43,227 bases of DNA from Devosia psychrophila (GCF_000971275.1 NZ_LAPV01000072.1:1-43227); one strand, 5' to 3'; counted from the first letter of the stretch, positions 25,000-34,939 are shown. Notes: a model not told the origin generated them from the sequence alone. Numbers and translations are program-made.

Positions 25000-27798
25000 A
25001 TGTTTGCACGGACTGGGACCAAGCTTTTTTCCGCAGCTATGGGCACGATATTGCTGATCGTCCCCGCTTTTGCACAGTCTCCGGTCATCGAGTTCTCGCC
25101 CGATGCCAATTTCGCCTGTCTGGCAGAGCCTGTGCAACAGCCGAATCAGGTGTGGAAGAGCTGGGACGGCGCTACGGCTCCCGCCGATCCGCAAGATATG
25201 CTGCGCAGTGCTACGATCTTTGCGGTCGGCTCCGAGACGGTGGTCCGCGACCGTGCGATCGCCTATAAGCTGTTCCAGTATTTGGCCGCGTCCGATTTCC
25301 AGCAAGCCGGCCGCGCTAGCCTCGAATTGTCAAAACTACTGCTCGATGAGTCCTCGGGCTACTACGATCCTGAACTGGGCATCCAAACCTTGCAGCAGCG
25401 CGCCGATATCGGCGATGTGGAAGCAATCGCTCGGCTGGGTGCCATCTATTCGCGCGGCGGGGTTGTACCCCAGGACGATGTCCTGGCCGAACGCTATCTC
25501 AAACAGGCAGCTGCCGCCCAAGACATCTCAGCCGTCTATCGCCTGGCCCAGCTCTACGCGCAGCGCACCGATCTTGCTCCAATGGCGGACGCATCCAACA
25601 GCTACTTCCAGCTGGCCCTCTCGATGCGTTATCAGCGCCTAGTGGCTGGCGACTGCTCCCAATTGGAGGGTCTGGGCGATACTTATGCCGATCAGGGATC
25701 GGCTTTCTACGATTCCGCCAAGGCTGCCGCTTGGTATGAAGCAGGGTTTCGCACTGGCGATGCCGACGCTGCCAAAGCCTTGGGCCAAGCCTTTTTGAAT
25801 GCCGAAGGCGTCGATCTCGACAGGGCCAAGGCGCTCGAAATGTTCAAGTTTGCCGCAGGACACGGTCGTGTCTCGGCGATGGTGCAGGCGGCCGATCTCT
25901 TGCTTTCGGACCCGACCGATAAGTCGCGCGTCGAGGCCCGCGAGCTGCTCGAACGAGCCGCAAGCTATGGCGAAAGCAAAACTTACGAAACCCTCGCCCA
26001 GATTGCGGCCGGCCAGTTTGGCGGGGCGTCCGATCCGGTCGAGGAGATACGCTATCTGCGCGCGGGCGCGGCAACACCCAATGCATCGCCCTCTCTGCTG
26101 ATTGCGCTGGGCAAGGCGTGGGAGACCGGAAGTGCCGGCGCGGCCAACTTTCCCGCTGCCTTTGCCGCCTTCCGGCGGGCAGCAGATTTCGGCGAGGCTG
26201 ATGCCTACTTGTCCATGTACGCGCTCACCGCTAGTGGGCGTGTCAAAACCACGGAAAACCCTATCGCCTATGTGCGCTCCGCCGCGAGCTTGGGCGAAGC
26301 TTCGGCAATGGCCGAGCTAGCGCGAGCTTACGCTTGCGGTACCACAGTCAGTCAGAACCTCGCTACCGCCGATCTGTGGCGGAACCGGGCTGCGGCTGCA
26401 GGCGATAGCGACACCCTTGTTTCGGTGGGCAAACGCGCCCTCGTTGCTGGAGAAACCGGCGAGCAACAATATTTCCGCGATGTCCGTCGTGCGGCTCGCA
26501 CTGGCGACGTCGAAGGCCAGATCCTACTCTCGGAAGCCTATCTCAATGGTGTGGGCACTGCTGTGGACACCCAGGCCGCAGATCGTTGGCGCCAATATGC
26601 TCTTAGCAACGAGCTCCGACACAATGAAGCGCTTCTGGCGCTGGCTCGGCTCGAACTGTCGCGATCCGTCGTGGGTCCGACCGAGGTTGCCGCAGCGCTC
26701 GAATATCTCAACCAAGCCGACAGCCACAATCCTTCGGTCGCCTATGAGCTGGGTAAGATCTACCTCGATGGCGTTGGTGGAACCGTGGTCGATCGCCCTC
26801 GGGGGATACAGTATCTCATGAGTGCGGCAGGCAATGGCTATGTCGCCGCCATGGTGAGACTGGCCTCACTCGACCTGACGTCGGAGGAGAGCGGGGGCAA
26901 GTCCGCGCAGGATTGGCTGAACCAGGCCGTCGGTTTGAACAGCGTGGCGGCGCTGTTGATTAAGGCTGATCGCACCGAGAGTGAAAAAAATCGCGAGGAA
27001 TTGCTCAATCAGGCGGTCGCCATCGGCAGCTGCAATGCCAAGGAACTCGTGTCCCTTGCCGCGGCGCTCACCAAAACCGGCGCCTATGGCGACACACCAT
27101 CCGTGCTGCTGGCCAAGGCTCTTGCCCTCGATACTGACGATGCAGGCACCTTGCTCGAATTGGCGGACTATATCCGCGATGGTGTCCTTCAGGCTCAGGA
27201 CGACACACAAAACCTCGACCTGCTGCACCGCGCGGCGCTGGGCGGAGAGCCCGAAGCTATGCGTCAACTGGCCGGGCATTTGCTGCGAGGCGATGGTGGT
27301 TCTCCCGACATCGCCCAAGCACGATCCTGGCTGACCAGAGCTCTAGCCGCCGGCGACGATGGCGCGGTGGCAGATTTGGTGGGTCTGCTCGTTAAGGGCG
27401 GCGCTGAACAGGCCGACCTCGAAACGGTGATCGCGGAGATCCGCTCGGTCGCAGGTTCCGATACCGCATTTGCAACCTCGCTGGTCTCCGAGCTTTTGAC
27501 CGAAGCCGCCAGGGTAGACGAGCGCTATCAATCAGTCGCTATGGAATGGGTCACCAAGGCCGCCAATGACGGCGATGCCTCGGCAATGATGTTGCTCTCC
27601 AATGCCTATGCGCTGGGGCTTGGCGTCACCAGGTCCATGGAAGAGAGCTCGCGATGGCTTGAGGCCGCGGCGCAGGCCGGCAATGTCGACGCTTTCGAGA
27701 AATATGCGGTAGTGCTGGAGCTCGGGCTCGGGGTGACCCAGGATTCCGAGCAAGCACAGATGTGGCTCGACCGTGCCGCTAAAGTTAAGCAGAATTGA
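25000..27798 (+). CDS. second large periplasmic Sel1-repeat protein
   Basis: 932 residues with GGGAG 6 nt before the ATG. A signal peptide is cleaved near AFA-QS (25), and no lipobox is visible. An N-terminal segment with a cysteine (about 30-75) precedes a long run of Sel1 repeats, such as GAIYSRGGVVPQDDVLAERY, ELGKIYLDGVGGTVVDRPRG and SNAYALGLGVTRSMEESSRW. It lies 34 bp after algF. It resembles the Sel1 protein at 19965 in size and plan and may be an old duplicate. I infer that it is a structural part of the polymer-handling complex. Its partner is unknown. Confidence 0.82.
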   Translation: MFARTGTKLFSAAMGTILLIVPAFAQSPVIEFSPDANFACLAEPVQQPNQVWKSWDGATAPADPQDMLRSATIFAVGSETVVRDRAIAYKLFQYLAASDFQQAGRASLELSKLLLDESSGYYDPELGIQTLQQRADIGDVEAIARLGAIYSRGGVVPQDDVLAERYLKQAAAAQDISAVYRLAQLYAQRTDLAPMADASNSYFQLALSMRYQRLVAGDCSQLEGLGDTYADQGSAFYDSAKAAAWYEAGFRTGDADAAKALGQAFLNAEGVDLDRAKALEMFKFAAGHGRVSAMVQAADLLLSDPTDKSRVEARELLERAASYGESKTYETLAQIAAGQFGGASDPVEEIRYLRAGAATPNASPSLLIALGKAWETGSAGAANFPAAFAAFRRAADFGEADAYLSMYALTASGRVKTTENPIAYVRSAASLGEASAMAELARAYACGTTVSQNLATADLWRNRAAAAGDSDTLVSVGKRALVAGETGEQQYFRDVRRAARTGDVEGQILLSEAYLNGVGTAVDTQAADRWRQYALSNELRHNEALLALARLELSRSVVGPTEVAAALEYLNQADSHNPSVAYELGKIYLDGVGGTVVDRPRGIQYLMSAAGNGYVAAMVRLASLDLTSEESGGKSAQDWLNQAVGLNSVAALLIKADRTESEKNREELLNQAVAIGSCNAKELVSLAAALTKTGAYGDTPSVLLAKALALDTDDAGTLLELADYIRDGVLQAQDDTQNLDLLHRAALGGEPEAMRQLAGHLLRGDGGSPDIAQARSWLTRALAAGDDGAVADLVGLLVKGGAEQADLETVIAEIRSVAGSDTAFATSLVSELLTEAARVDERYQSVAMEWVTKAANDGDASAMMLLSNAYALGLGVTRSMEESSRWLEAAAQAGNVDAFEKYAVVLELGLGVTQDSEQAQMWLDRAAKVKQN

Positions 27799-27836
27799 AT
27801 GACCATTGATCGCGGCTACAACTGGAGAAAATCCGA

Positions 27837-29066
27837 ATGAACATCTTTCGGGTCGCGTCGATCGCGAGCTTAAGCCTGATGATGCTGACCCATGCCGCAC
27901 CGGCGCAAGACATGGTGACAGCGGCCGGCCTGCCGCCCCTGGCGGAGGCGCGAGGCCTCTCGGACACGGAAAAGCTCGCTCTGGCCGAAAAGACGCTGTT
28001 GGGGGATTTGCGTCTGCCCGACTACGGATTTCCCATACTCCTTGAGATGAGCGCGCGGGGCAACCGCGAGGCCATCCGGCTGCTCGCTCGGGCCATCGTC
28101 AATAACGAGTATAGTTTTGGCGACGACATCGAACGGGTTCGAATGGTTCTGGGAAGCGAAGCTATGTTGGGCTCGTCCAGCGCTGTCATGGCTTGGGCGA
28201 CGATCCAGGACCGCGGAGTTGACGTGGTCAAGAACGAGACCACGGCCTACGAATGGTATCGCTGGGCCGCTATAGTTGGCTCGGAATCTGGCAGACGGGC
28301 CACCGCGCTCGCTCTGATCTCGGGCAAGGGCGTCGAGCGAAATGTCGACGAGGCGCTTGAATGGGCAAATCGACTCCCGGCAGTTCGCCGAAGCTCGACC
28401 TATATCGCAATGGCAGAACTGCTCTATGCCAGCCACCAGACCGGCGATGTCGAACTGGCCGATCGCTTGGCCGTCGAAAGCGCGTCCCTCAATCCAGACA
28501 ACACCATGCGCGCTGCCAATTTATTGCTCGAGAGTTCCGGCTCACCGGCCGCCCTGACCGAGGCGTCGCGTATCGTAGCTGAGGCCGCGGCCGCCGGCGA
28601 CGCCAAGGCACTGGTCATGCAGGCCAATCTGGCCGAGCAGGGCAGCGACCCACAGGCTCGCGTCAACGCCATCGAGAACTACATCACCTTGGCAAACGCC
28701 AACAATGCCGAGGCGATCAAGCAATTGGCCCGACTGCTTTCCAGCGGCTCGCTCCCCGCCCCAAAGCTCGATGAGATCGTCGAAATCCTCATCACGCAGG
28801 CTAATGCTGGCAATATCGAGGCCATCGTTGCCATTTCCCAAGCCTATATGTTCGGCGCGGGCGTGCCAGTGTCATTCGAGAAGGCGGCTCAATATTATCG
28901 CATGGGTGCCGAGCTCGGAAATGCCGAGGCTCAGTACCAGATCGGAATTTTGTATGCCGGGGGCATTGGGGTGTCTCGAGACGTCGAGCTCGCAAAAAGC
29001 TGGCTGCAGAAGTCTGCCCTGGGTGGCTCACAAGTGGCGGCCGTCGCTCTCCGTTCGATGCAATAG
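27837..29066 (+). CDS. third periplasmic Sel1-repeat protein
   Basis: 409 residues, close to the length of Pseudomonas AlgK. GGAG lies 9 nt before the ATG. A signal peptide is cleaved near APA-QD (23) with no lipobox cysteine. Sel1 repeats are clearest at the C-terminus (SQAYMFGAGVPVSFEKAAQY and GILYAGGIGVSRDVELAKSW). It is the last gene of the operon, 38 bp after its neighbour. Of the three Sel1 proteins it is the best length match to AlgK, but I cannot decide which one, if any, is the true counterpart. Confidence 0.82.
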   Translation: MNIFRVASIASLSLMMLTHAAPAQDMVTAAGLPPLAEARGLSDTEKLALAEKTLLGDLRLPDYGFPILLEMSARGNREAIRLLARAIVNNEYSFGDDIERVRMVLGSEAMLGSSSAVMAWATIQDRGVDVVKNETTAYEWYRWAAIVGSESGRRATALALISGKGVERNVDEALEWANRLPAVRRSSTYIAMAELLYASHQTGDVELADRLAVESASLNPDNTMRAANLLLESSGSPAALTEASRIVAEAAAAGDAKALVMQANLAEQGSDPQARVNAIENYITLANANNAEAIKQLARLLSSGSLPAPKLDEIVEILITQANAGNIEAIVAISQAYMFGAGVPVSFEKAAQYYRMGAELGNAEAQYQIGILYAGGIGVSRDVELAKSWLQKSALGGSQVAAVALRSMQ

Positions 29067-29100
29067 GGGCGCTCACTCCCAGCTTTGGGAACCACGCCCC
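29066..29100 (+). terminator. stem-loop at the end of the alg operon
   Basis: Starting at the stop codon, outer arms GGGGCG/CGCCCC enclose an inner TCCCA-GCTT-TGGGA hairpin. There is no T-tract, so intrinsic termination is uncertain; it may instead protect the mRNA end. Confidence 0.4.
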
Positions 29101-29826
29101 CGCTTAACAGTTGGTCAGCCGATGGTGGATGGTTGTTGCTGGCTGACAGCATCAGCCGGCGAGTCTAACCCAGCAATGCGGCACAGCCCGGGAGTGACCA
29201 TCTGGTCCACTCATCGTCGGTGCATTTGACCACTTCCACCCATCAATGCTCTTCGGCCTGGGAATTTGGTCTTCGGTTCGCTGCCCTTGCTTGGGCGGAT
29301 TACCCAATGCGCCGTGCGCTAGTCATGGCAACTATGCGTCAACCGCAGGCCTTCTGCGAACCAAGTAAAATCGGTGTGCAACATCTTCACGTTTGAGTTG
29401 CCGCGATTGTGCCATCTTTGCGTTCGGAGTAGTCTCATTTTGGGACAACACTGTGGAGGGTCCTTAATTTCGGCCTGCTACATCTGGCTAAATTTTCGAA
29501 TTTATCCAGTAGCTTGAGTGATTAACCCATTCCGTCTTTTGAACGATCTTCGTGTGCCCGCCGGGACGAACCGCGGGCTGCCCGAGGTCAGCTACCTGCA
29601 CGTGTTAAACGGCATTACAGACTAGCGCCGATTTCTGCAGAGTGTTGTGAGAAGACAACTGTATATGTTTACCTTAATAGAGCTTTAAACCGGAGGCATC
29701 TTGCTGGTTTCTGCCGCGGCTAATAAGATCAACAAGAAGTTAAGAAGCGGTCCGCCGCTACGAATAAATACCGTTTACCGGTCAACCGTGAGTGAACTTT
29801 TTTCTTACCGCAGCAGGGACAAAAAA
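29101..29826. promoter_or_regulatory. algD upstream region
   Basis: A 726-bp, AT-richer stretch before algD with no gene I can support. It holds small inverted repeats (GACCA-TC-TGGTC at 29196-29207; GCCCGC...GCGGGC near 29558-29580) and a TGGGACA half-site near 29441. In Pseudomonas the algD promoter is the main control point of alginate synthesis, so this is the place to look for regulation. No AlgU/sigma-E-type promoter is evident by eye. Confidence 0.4.
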
Positions 29827-31182
29827 ATGAATGATCAGTCGGCAATTCTGATGAGCCAAAGCACCGAAGTAACGTTGTCGCGCGTCTCGGTGATCGGTGC
29901 TGGTTACGTTGGTTGCGTATCAGCGGCGTGCCTTGCAAATGATGGCCTTCGGGTCATTGCGGCGGATATCGATCCGTTCAAAGTCGAGCGCATCAATGCG
30001 GGCCTGTCCCCCATGTATGAGCCCGGCTTGGATGATCTGACCGAAAAAGGGTTCGCCGCCGGACGCCTTTCTGCCACGACAAGCATCTCCGAAGCCGTGG
30101 CCAATACCGACATCTCCCTGATCTGCGTGGGGACACCAAGCCGCGACAATGGCTCGCTCGACACCCGCTATGTCGAAGAGGCAGCCCAGCAGATCGGTGC
30201 CTCCCTTCGGCACAAGACGGGCTTCCATGTCGTCGTGATGCGTTCAACGATCCTGCCTGGCACGATGGAAAACATCGTTCTTCCGGCACTGGAGAATTTT
30301 TCGGGCAAGACGGCCGGCGTCGACTTCGGCCTGGCATACTATCCCGAATTCCTGCGCGAAGGCACGGCCATCGAAGATTACAATGCGCCGGGAGCCATTG
30401 TGCTTGGTCAGTATGCTGACGACACGCGTTCGATCGAAATCTTGAAGTCCCTCTGTGCAGGCTTCTCCGTCGTTCCCCATGTCATTCCAATGCGCAGCGC
30501 CGAGATCGTCAAATATGCCAACAATTGCTGGCATGCGGTCAAAACCAGCTTTGCCAACGAAATGGGCAACCTCTGCAAAGCGGCTGGCATCGATAGCCAT
30601 GTCGTGCTCGACGTGGTCTGCGCCGATACACGGCTTAACCTGTCGCGTGCTTATATGCGCCCGGGCTTTGCTTACGGCGGCTCGTGCCTGCCGAAGGATC
30701 TGCGCGCCCTCAGCCATCTGGGCCGCTCGGTCAATGTGCCGACCCCGATGCTCGATGCCACCCGCGAAGCAAATGATATCCAGCTCCAGCGCGCTGTTTC
30801 CCTGGTCCGCAAAACGGGCAATCGAAAGGTTGGCATCATCGGCCTAACCTTTAAGGCCAACACCGACGATCTGCGTGAAAGCCCGATGCTGGCCCTGGTG
30901 GAAAACCTGATTGGCTGCGGCTACTCGGTGACCATCTATGATCCCAACGTCGCATCCGAAGAAAATGGCGGCCGCAATTACCTGTCGCACATCGCTCCCC
31001 TGCTGCGTGAAAGCCCGAGCGATGTGATCTCGTCGGCGGAAACGCTGGTTATCGGCAGCAAGTATGATGGTCTGTCCGCCGCGATTGCGAGCGCAACCAA
31101 CAGCCTTGACGTCATCGATCTGGTGCGCGTCGGTCTGCCGCCGCTCTCCGACAATATCCGCTACGAAGGTCTGTGCTGGTAA
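29827..31182 (+). CDS. algD: GDP-mannose 6-dehydrogenase
   Basis: 451 residues from the ATG at 29827. The frame is open back to 29701, but that stretch does not resemble the family, and the Rossmann fold begins soon after this start. It oxidises GDP-mannose twice with NAD+ to GDP-mannuronic acid, the committed step of alginate synthesis. Seen here are GAGYVG (24-29), CVGTPSRDNGSLD (100-112), YYPEFLREGTAIEDY (171-185), LNLSRAYMRPGFAYGGSCLP (270-289) with catalytic C287, and a C-terminal GLCW. The LNLSRxYMRPGFAxGGSCLP block and the GxCW end separate GDP-mannose from UDP-glucose dehydrogenases. It is not in the main operon, unlike in Pseudomonas, where algD leads it. Confidence 0.92.
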   Translation: MNDQSAILMSQSTEVTLSRVSVIGAGYVGCVSAACLANDGLRVIAADIDPFKVERINAGLSPMYEPGLDDLTEKGFAAGRLSATTSISEAVANTDISLICVGTPSRDNGSLDTRYVEEAAQQIGASLRHKTGFHVVVMRSTILPGTMENIVLPALENFSGKTAGVDFGLAYYPEFLREGTAIEDYNAPGAIVLGQYADDTRSIEILKSLCAGFSVVPHVIPMRSAEIVKYANNCWHAVKTSFANEMGNLCKAAGIDSHVVLDVVCADTRLNLSRAYMRPGFAYGGSCLPKDLRALSHLGRSVNVPTPMLDATREANDIQLQRAVSLVRKTGNRKVGIIGLTFKANTDDLRESPMLALVENLIGCGYSVTIYDPNVASEENGGRNYLSHIAPLLRESPSDVISSAETLVIGSKYDGLSAAIASATNSLDVIDLVRVGLPPLSDNIRYEGLCW

Positions 31183-31199
31183 GCACGACTCTAAGCAAT

Positions 31200-31243
31200 T
31201 GAGAGCGTCGACGCTGGAAGTTTTACCAGCATCGACGCTCTCA
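31200..31243 (+). terminator. long hairpin after algD
   Basis: An 18-bp stem with one mismatch (TGAGAGCGTCGACGCTGG paired with CCAGCATCGACGCTCTCA) and an 8-nt loop sits 17 bp after the algD stop. There is no T run after it, so it is a terminator or a processing/stability element. Confidence 0.6.
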
Positions 31244-31339
31244 AAACCTGTGCGATATTATCTAAATATAATAACTGCTGTAAAGCCCGCGTATTTAGCA
31301 AAATATACTAGCGCACTCGATTAAATTTGGGGGGACGAT
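31244..31339 (+). promoter_or_regulatory. AT-rich promoter region of the RTX esterase
   Basis: A very AT-rich 96 bp with a perfect TATAAT at 31267-31272 and a TATACT near 31305, ending in a purine-rich ribosome-binding site (GGGGGGA) before the ATG. No matching -35 box is clear. Confidence 0.35.
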
Positions 31340-34300
31340 ATGGCCATAGTTCAGTATGTAGCAGTGTTAGGGCAGTCCAATGCCGAAGCAATGTTTAACT
31401 TCTATGGCGATGATGAAACCGGTGCCACCGAGATTGCGGGTGCTCTCAGCTCGGCATTTCTGAGCACGGGCGCCACTTCTCTTAACGCCAGTGCCGTGCG
31501 CGGCATGCTTGGCGGCATTGGTACCACCGGAAAATACGCCACGGCCTCCAACGTCCTGATCGAAAATCTGGCGGTTGGCGGCACGACCGTGGATGGCAAT
31601 GCGATCGGTGTCAGCCCGTCCATTGCCTGGTGGTATCCTGATACCGATACGCCCGGTCAGTTGCTGCTGACCGCTGTTTCGCGGATCAATCAGGTCCTGA
31701 GCGCCATTCAGGCTGCCGGCAATGAGGTGGTCCTATCGGTCGTTTGGGCCCAGGGCGAGAATGACGCAAAGCTCATCATGGACGGCAAGAGTGATGCGGG
31801 GACCTACAAGGAAGCAACGACCGAGCTGTTCGCCCGTCTGACTTCCAGCGTCAACGCGCCGTTCGACATATATCTGCAAGAAGTCGGAGTGACCAATTAC
31901 ACCGGCGGCGACGCCCGCTGGAATGGCGGTCAGGACATCATTCGGGCCGCCCAGCGCGAGATCGCGACCCAAAGTGATCGCATTCACATTGCGGCAGTCA
32001 CCGAAGATCTGCCTCTCCGCGACCATGTCCATATTTCTGAGGAATCCTACGAAGTCGTCGGGCGCCGGCTGGCCAGCTATATCGCCTTTGACAAGGGCTT
32101 TACGACCGAGATCCCATCGCCCCGGCCTTTTGTTGACCCCGACCTCGGACCACTCGTTGATCAGCCACCGCTCGCCCGGGCCGACGTCATCGAGGCCTCG
32201 CTCAACCAGCTGACGGTCTCCAGCAACGTTCTTACCAACGACTACGATCCCGATCGGGATGCGATCAGTGTCATATCAGCCGACGGACATCCCGTCGCCA
32301 GCGGCTCGGCGACCGTTGTGCAGGGCCTCTATGGGACCCTGACGATCAATGCCAATGGCTCCTATGCCTATGTGGTCAATACCGCCATTGTGGGACCGGA
32401 CAGCTTTGCAAACGGCAATTTGCACGAGACGTTTGACTACGTCATCCGCGACCAAGACAATTTTACCGCCAAAACCAGTTTGACCGTCAGCATTGTCGGC
32501 GTGCCCGAAATCAATACCTTTGTCGGCACCGCCAACAAAGACTCCCTTTCCGGCACCGTCGAAAATGATGTGCTGCTCGGTCTTGGCGGGGATGACACCC
32601 TCAAGGGCCGCGAAGGCGACGATCGCATTTACGGCGGCACCGGCATTGATACGGTGGAAGGCAATGCCGGCAATGACGTGATTATCGGTGGCGATGGTGC
32701 TGACAAGCTCAAGGGCTCAGGCGGCAACGACACCTTTGTCATTCGCAGCGCCGCTGAAGCGGGGGATGCGATTGCCGATTGGGGTTCAAGCGAGACGCTC
32801 GATCTCACCGGCCTTTATGCTGGATCCGGCGCAACGACCGCTTCGGCCTTGATCGCTAACGGTCAGCTCGAAATTCGCACCGTCGCCGGCGGCAGCCAGG
32901 TCTGGGCCACCATCAACGGCTCGGCCTTTCTGGTCGCCGCGATCACTGGCCCGGTCATCACTGCCACCCAGATCAAGGTCAACAATGCTACCCATTATGT
33001 CGAGGACGGCTACGCCGCGCCCGGTTATGGCGGCCCTACTACGCTCCCGACCCATCCCCCGGTAGCCAACCCAGACGGCAACCAGGCCACCTCGAGCACG
33101 CCAACGGTTATCGGCAATGTTCTTGAGAACGATAGTGACCCCGAAGAAGACGCATTGGCCGTTATCTCGGTTGACGGTCTCACGGTGGCCGCGGGATCTG
33201 CCACAATCGTTGCCGGGCTCTATGGCACGCTCACCATCAATCGCGACGGTTCCTATAGCTACGTCGTCGACCCAAGCAAGGTTCAGCCCGGGCAGGGCAG
33301 CCTGCATGACATTTTCACTTATGGCATTGAGGACACCGAGAGCCTGCACGATACCGCCGCCCTGACGATCACCGTGGTGGTGCCCGATATTGCACGGCAG
33401 CCGCCGACGGCGGTCGACGATGTCAACGCGGCATCGCCTGCCAATGCCACCGTCTCAGGTAACGTGGTCACCAATGATACGGACCCCACCAACGAGGTGT
33501 TAAGGATCGTCTCGGTGGACGGCCACGCCGTCGTAACAGGCTCGCCTACCGTGATCGTGGGCCTCTTCGGGACGCTGACCATCAACGTCAATGGCAGCTA
33601 CTCCTATGTGGTCGACCCTGCCAAAGTTCCCGCCGGGCAAGGCAGCTTGCCTGATGTGTTCCACTATACTGTGGCAGATCCAGGCAACTTGCAGGATGCC
33701 GGAACGCTGACGGTTACGGTAAGAGCACCCGCCCTGCAGCCGCCGGTCGCAGTCGACGACGCCAATGCCGCGTCCCTCAGCAATGCAACTGTTTCGGGTA
33801 ATGTCGTGACGAACGACACCGACCCGAACCACGATGTTTTGCGCATCGTTTCGGTTGACGGGCATGCCGTGGCCGCGGGTTCACCCACGGTGGTGGTTGG
33901 TTCTTACGGCGCCCTGACCATTCACTCAGATGGCACCTATTCCTATGTCGTTGATCTAGCCAAAGTGCCGGCAGGGCAAGGCAACCTTCCCGACATATTC
34001 AACTATACGGTCGCCGATCCCGGCAATCTGCAGGACGCTGGCAAGCTCACTGTCACCGTCTCGGCGCCAGCATTGCAGCCTCCCGTGGCAGTGGACGACG
34101 TCAACGCTGCCCCGCTCGACATAGCGACAGTTTCGGGCAATGTGATCGCCAACGATACCGATTCGAACCACGATGTGTTGAGCATTGTGTCAGTAAGCGG
34201 CCATGCCGTGGCCTCGGGATCTCCCACAATAGTGATTGGCTCCTACGGTACGCTGACCATCAATACCGACGGCAGCTATTCCTATACCGTTGATCCAGCC

Positions 34301-34921
34301 AAGGTGCCGGCCGGTCAAGGCAGTTTGCCGGAGGTATTTACCTATACGGTTTCCGACCCATCCCACTTGCAAGACTCTGGCGCTCTTACCGTGACCGTCA
34401 CCTCGCCACCAATTTCCGGTGGTGACACTAATACCGACGGCAATATGCCCCCCGCCGGCGCCATTGTCGGCACGGACGCAATCAACCGGATCACCGGTGG
34501 TGCCGGCGCCGATCGCATCCATGGCCTGGGTGGCGCTGATACACTCAAAGGCGGGCTCGGGAACGACATCATTTTTGGCGGGTCCGGAGCCGATATCCTA
34601 GAGGGCAATGACGGCGCCGACATCCTGTTTGGCGGCACCGGCAATGACAGCATTAAGGGCGGCGCGGGTGCCGACACCTTGGTCTTCAGCGACGGCGATG
34701 GCAGTGATACGGTCCTCCAGTTGCGGCGCGACGACACTATTATCCTGGAGAATTCCCTGTTCCACACCAAGGCGGATGCATTGGCGGCTTTGGTTGCTGG
34801 GCCGCAGGCCGGCACTTTCGTGCTGAACTATTCGCCAGTCGACTCGATCACGTTTACCGACACCACGCTAGTGGAACTGACAGGAGCTGTTTGGGTCTTT
34901 GGGAGTGCAGATATCGTTTAG
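31340..34921 (+). CDS. secreted SGNH esterase with VCBS-like and RTX repeats
   Basis: 1193 residues without a signal peptide. The N-terminal domain (about 1-252) is an SGNH/sialate-acetylesterase-like (CE6-type) fold: GQSNAEAM with the serine (S13), WAQGEND (136-142) and the DxxH pair in RDHVHIS (D228, H231). Then come a VCBS/cadherin-like repeat (about 270-385), an RTX block (392-472), a variable domain, four more VCBS-like repeats (about 570-1020), and a second RTX block (about 1042-1110) near the C-terminus. This is a type I secretion substrate that folds with calcium outside the cell. Given its neighbours it may deacetylate the polymer that AlgI/J/X/F acetylate. The substrate is inferred. 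The repeats could equally give adhesion. Confidence 0.85.
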   Translation: MAIVQYVAVLGQSNAEAMFNFYGDDETGATEIAGALSSAFLSTGATSLNASAVRGMLGGIGTTGKYATASNVLIENLAVGGTTVDGNAIGVSPSIAWWYPDTDTPGQLLLTAVSRINQVLSAIQAAGNEVVLSVVWAQGENDAKLIMDGKSDAGTYKEATTELFARLTSSVNAPFDIYLQEVGVTNYTGGDARWNGGQDIIRAAQREIATQSDRIHIAAVTEDLPLRDHVHISEESYEVVGRRLASYIAFDKGFTTEIPSPRPFVDPDLGPLVDQPPLARADVIEASLNQLTVSSNVLTNDYDPDRDAISVISADGHPVASGSATVVQGLYGTLTINANGSYAYVVNTAIVGPDSFANGNLHETFDYVIRDQDNFTAKTSLTVSIVGVPEINTFVGTANKDSLSGTVENDVLLGLGGDDTLKGREGDDRIYGGTGIDTVEGNAGNDVIIGGDGADKLKGSGGNDTFVIRSAAEAGDAIADWGSSETLDLTGLYAGSGATTASALIANGQLEIRTVAGGSQVWATINGSAFLVAAITGPVITATQIKVNNATHYVEDGYAAPGYGGPTTLPTHPPVANPDGNQATSSTPTVIGNVLENDSDPEEDALAVISVDGLTVAAGSATIVAGLYGTLTINRDGSYSYVVDPSKVQPGQGSLHDIFTYGIEDTESLHDTAALTITVVVPDIARQPPTAVDDVNAASPANATVSGNVVTNDTDPTNEVLRIVSVDGHAVVTGSPTVIVGLFGTLTINVNGSYSYVVDPAKVPAGQGSLPDVFHYTVADPGNLQDAGTLTVTVRAPALQPPVAVDDANAASLSNATVSGNVVTNDTDPNHDVLRIVSVDGHAVAAGSPTVVVGSYGALTIHSDGTYSYVVDLAKVPAGQGNLPDIFNYTVADPGNLQDAGKLTVTVSAPALQPPVAVDDVNAAPLDIATVSGNVIANDTDSNHDVLSIVSVSGHAVASGSPTIVIGSYGTLTINTDGSYSYTVDPAKVPAGQGSLPEVFTYTVSDPSHLQDSGALTVTVTSPPISGGDTNTDGNMPPAGAIVGTDAINRITGGAGADRIHGLGGADTLKGGLGNDIIFGGSGADILEGNDGADILFGGTGNDSIKGGAGADTLVFSDGDGSDTVLQLRRDDTIILENSLFHTKADALAALVAGPQAGTFVLNYSPVDSITFTDTTLVELTGAVWVFGSADIV
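33398..34414 (+). repeat. three 339-bp tandem repeats in the esterase gene
   Basis: Units start at 33398, 33737 and 34076, each exactly 339 bp (113 codons), beginning QPPxAVDDxNAA and containing SYVVDxAKVPAGQG or a close variant. A more diverged unit lies just before (about 33050) and another near 32158. They encode VCBS-like beta-sandwich domains. Equal length without indels suggests recent duplication. Confidence 0.85.
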
Positions 34922-34939
34922 ATTTGGCGCCTCCAAATC
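34921..34939 (+). terminator. short hairpin after the esterase gene
   Basis: GATTTGG-CGCCT-CCAAATC forms a 7-bp stem starting at the last base of the stop codon. The tail is GTCTTCCTG, so termination is weak at best. It separates the esterase from algI. Confidence 0.35.

Noticed and set aside
29701..29826. N-terminal extension of algD
   Set aside because: The 42 extra residues are not family-like and precede a purine-rich leader with a good ATG at 29827.
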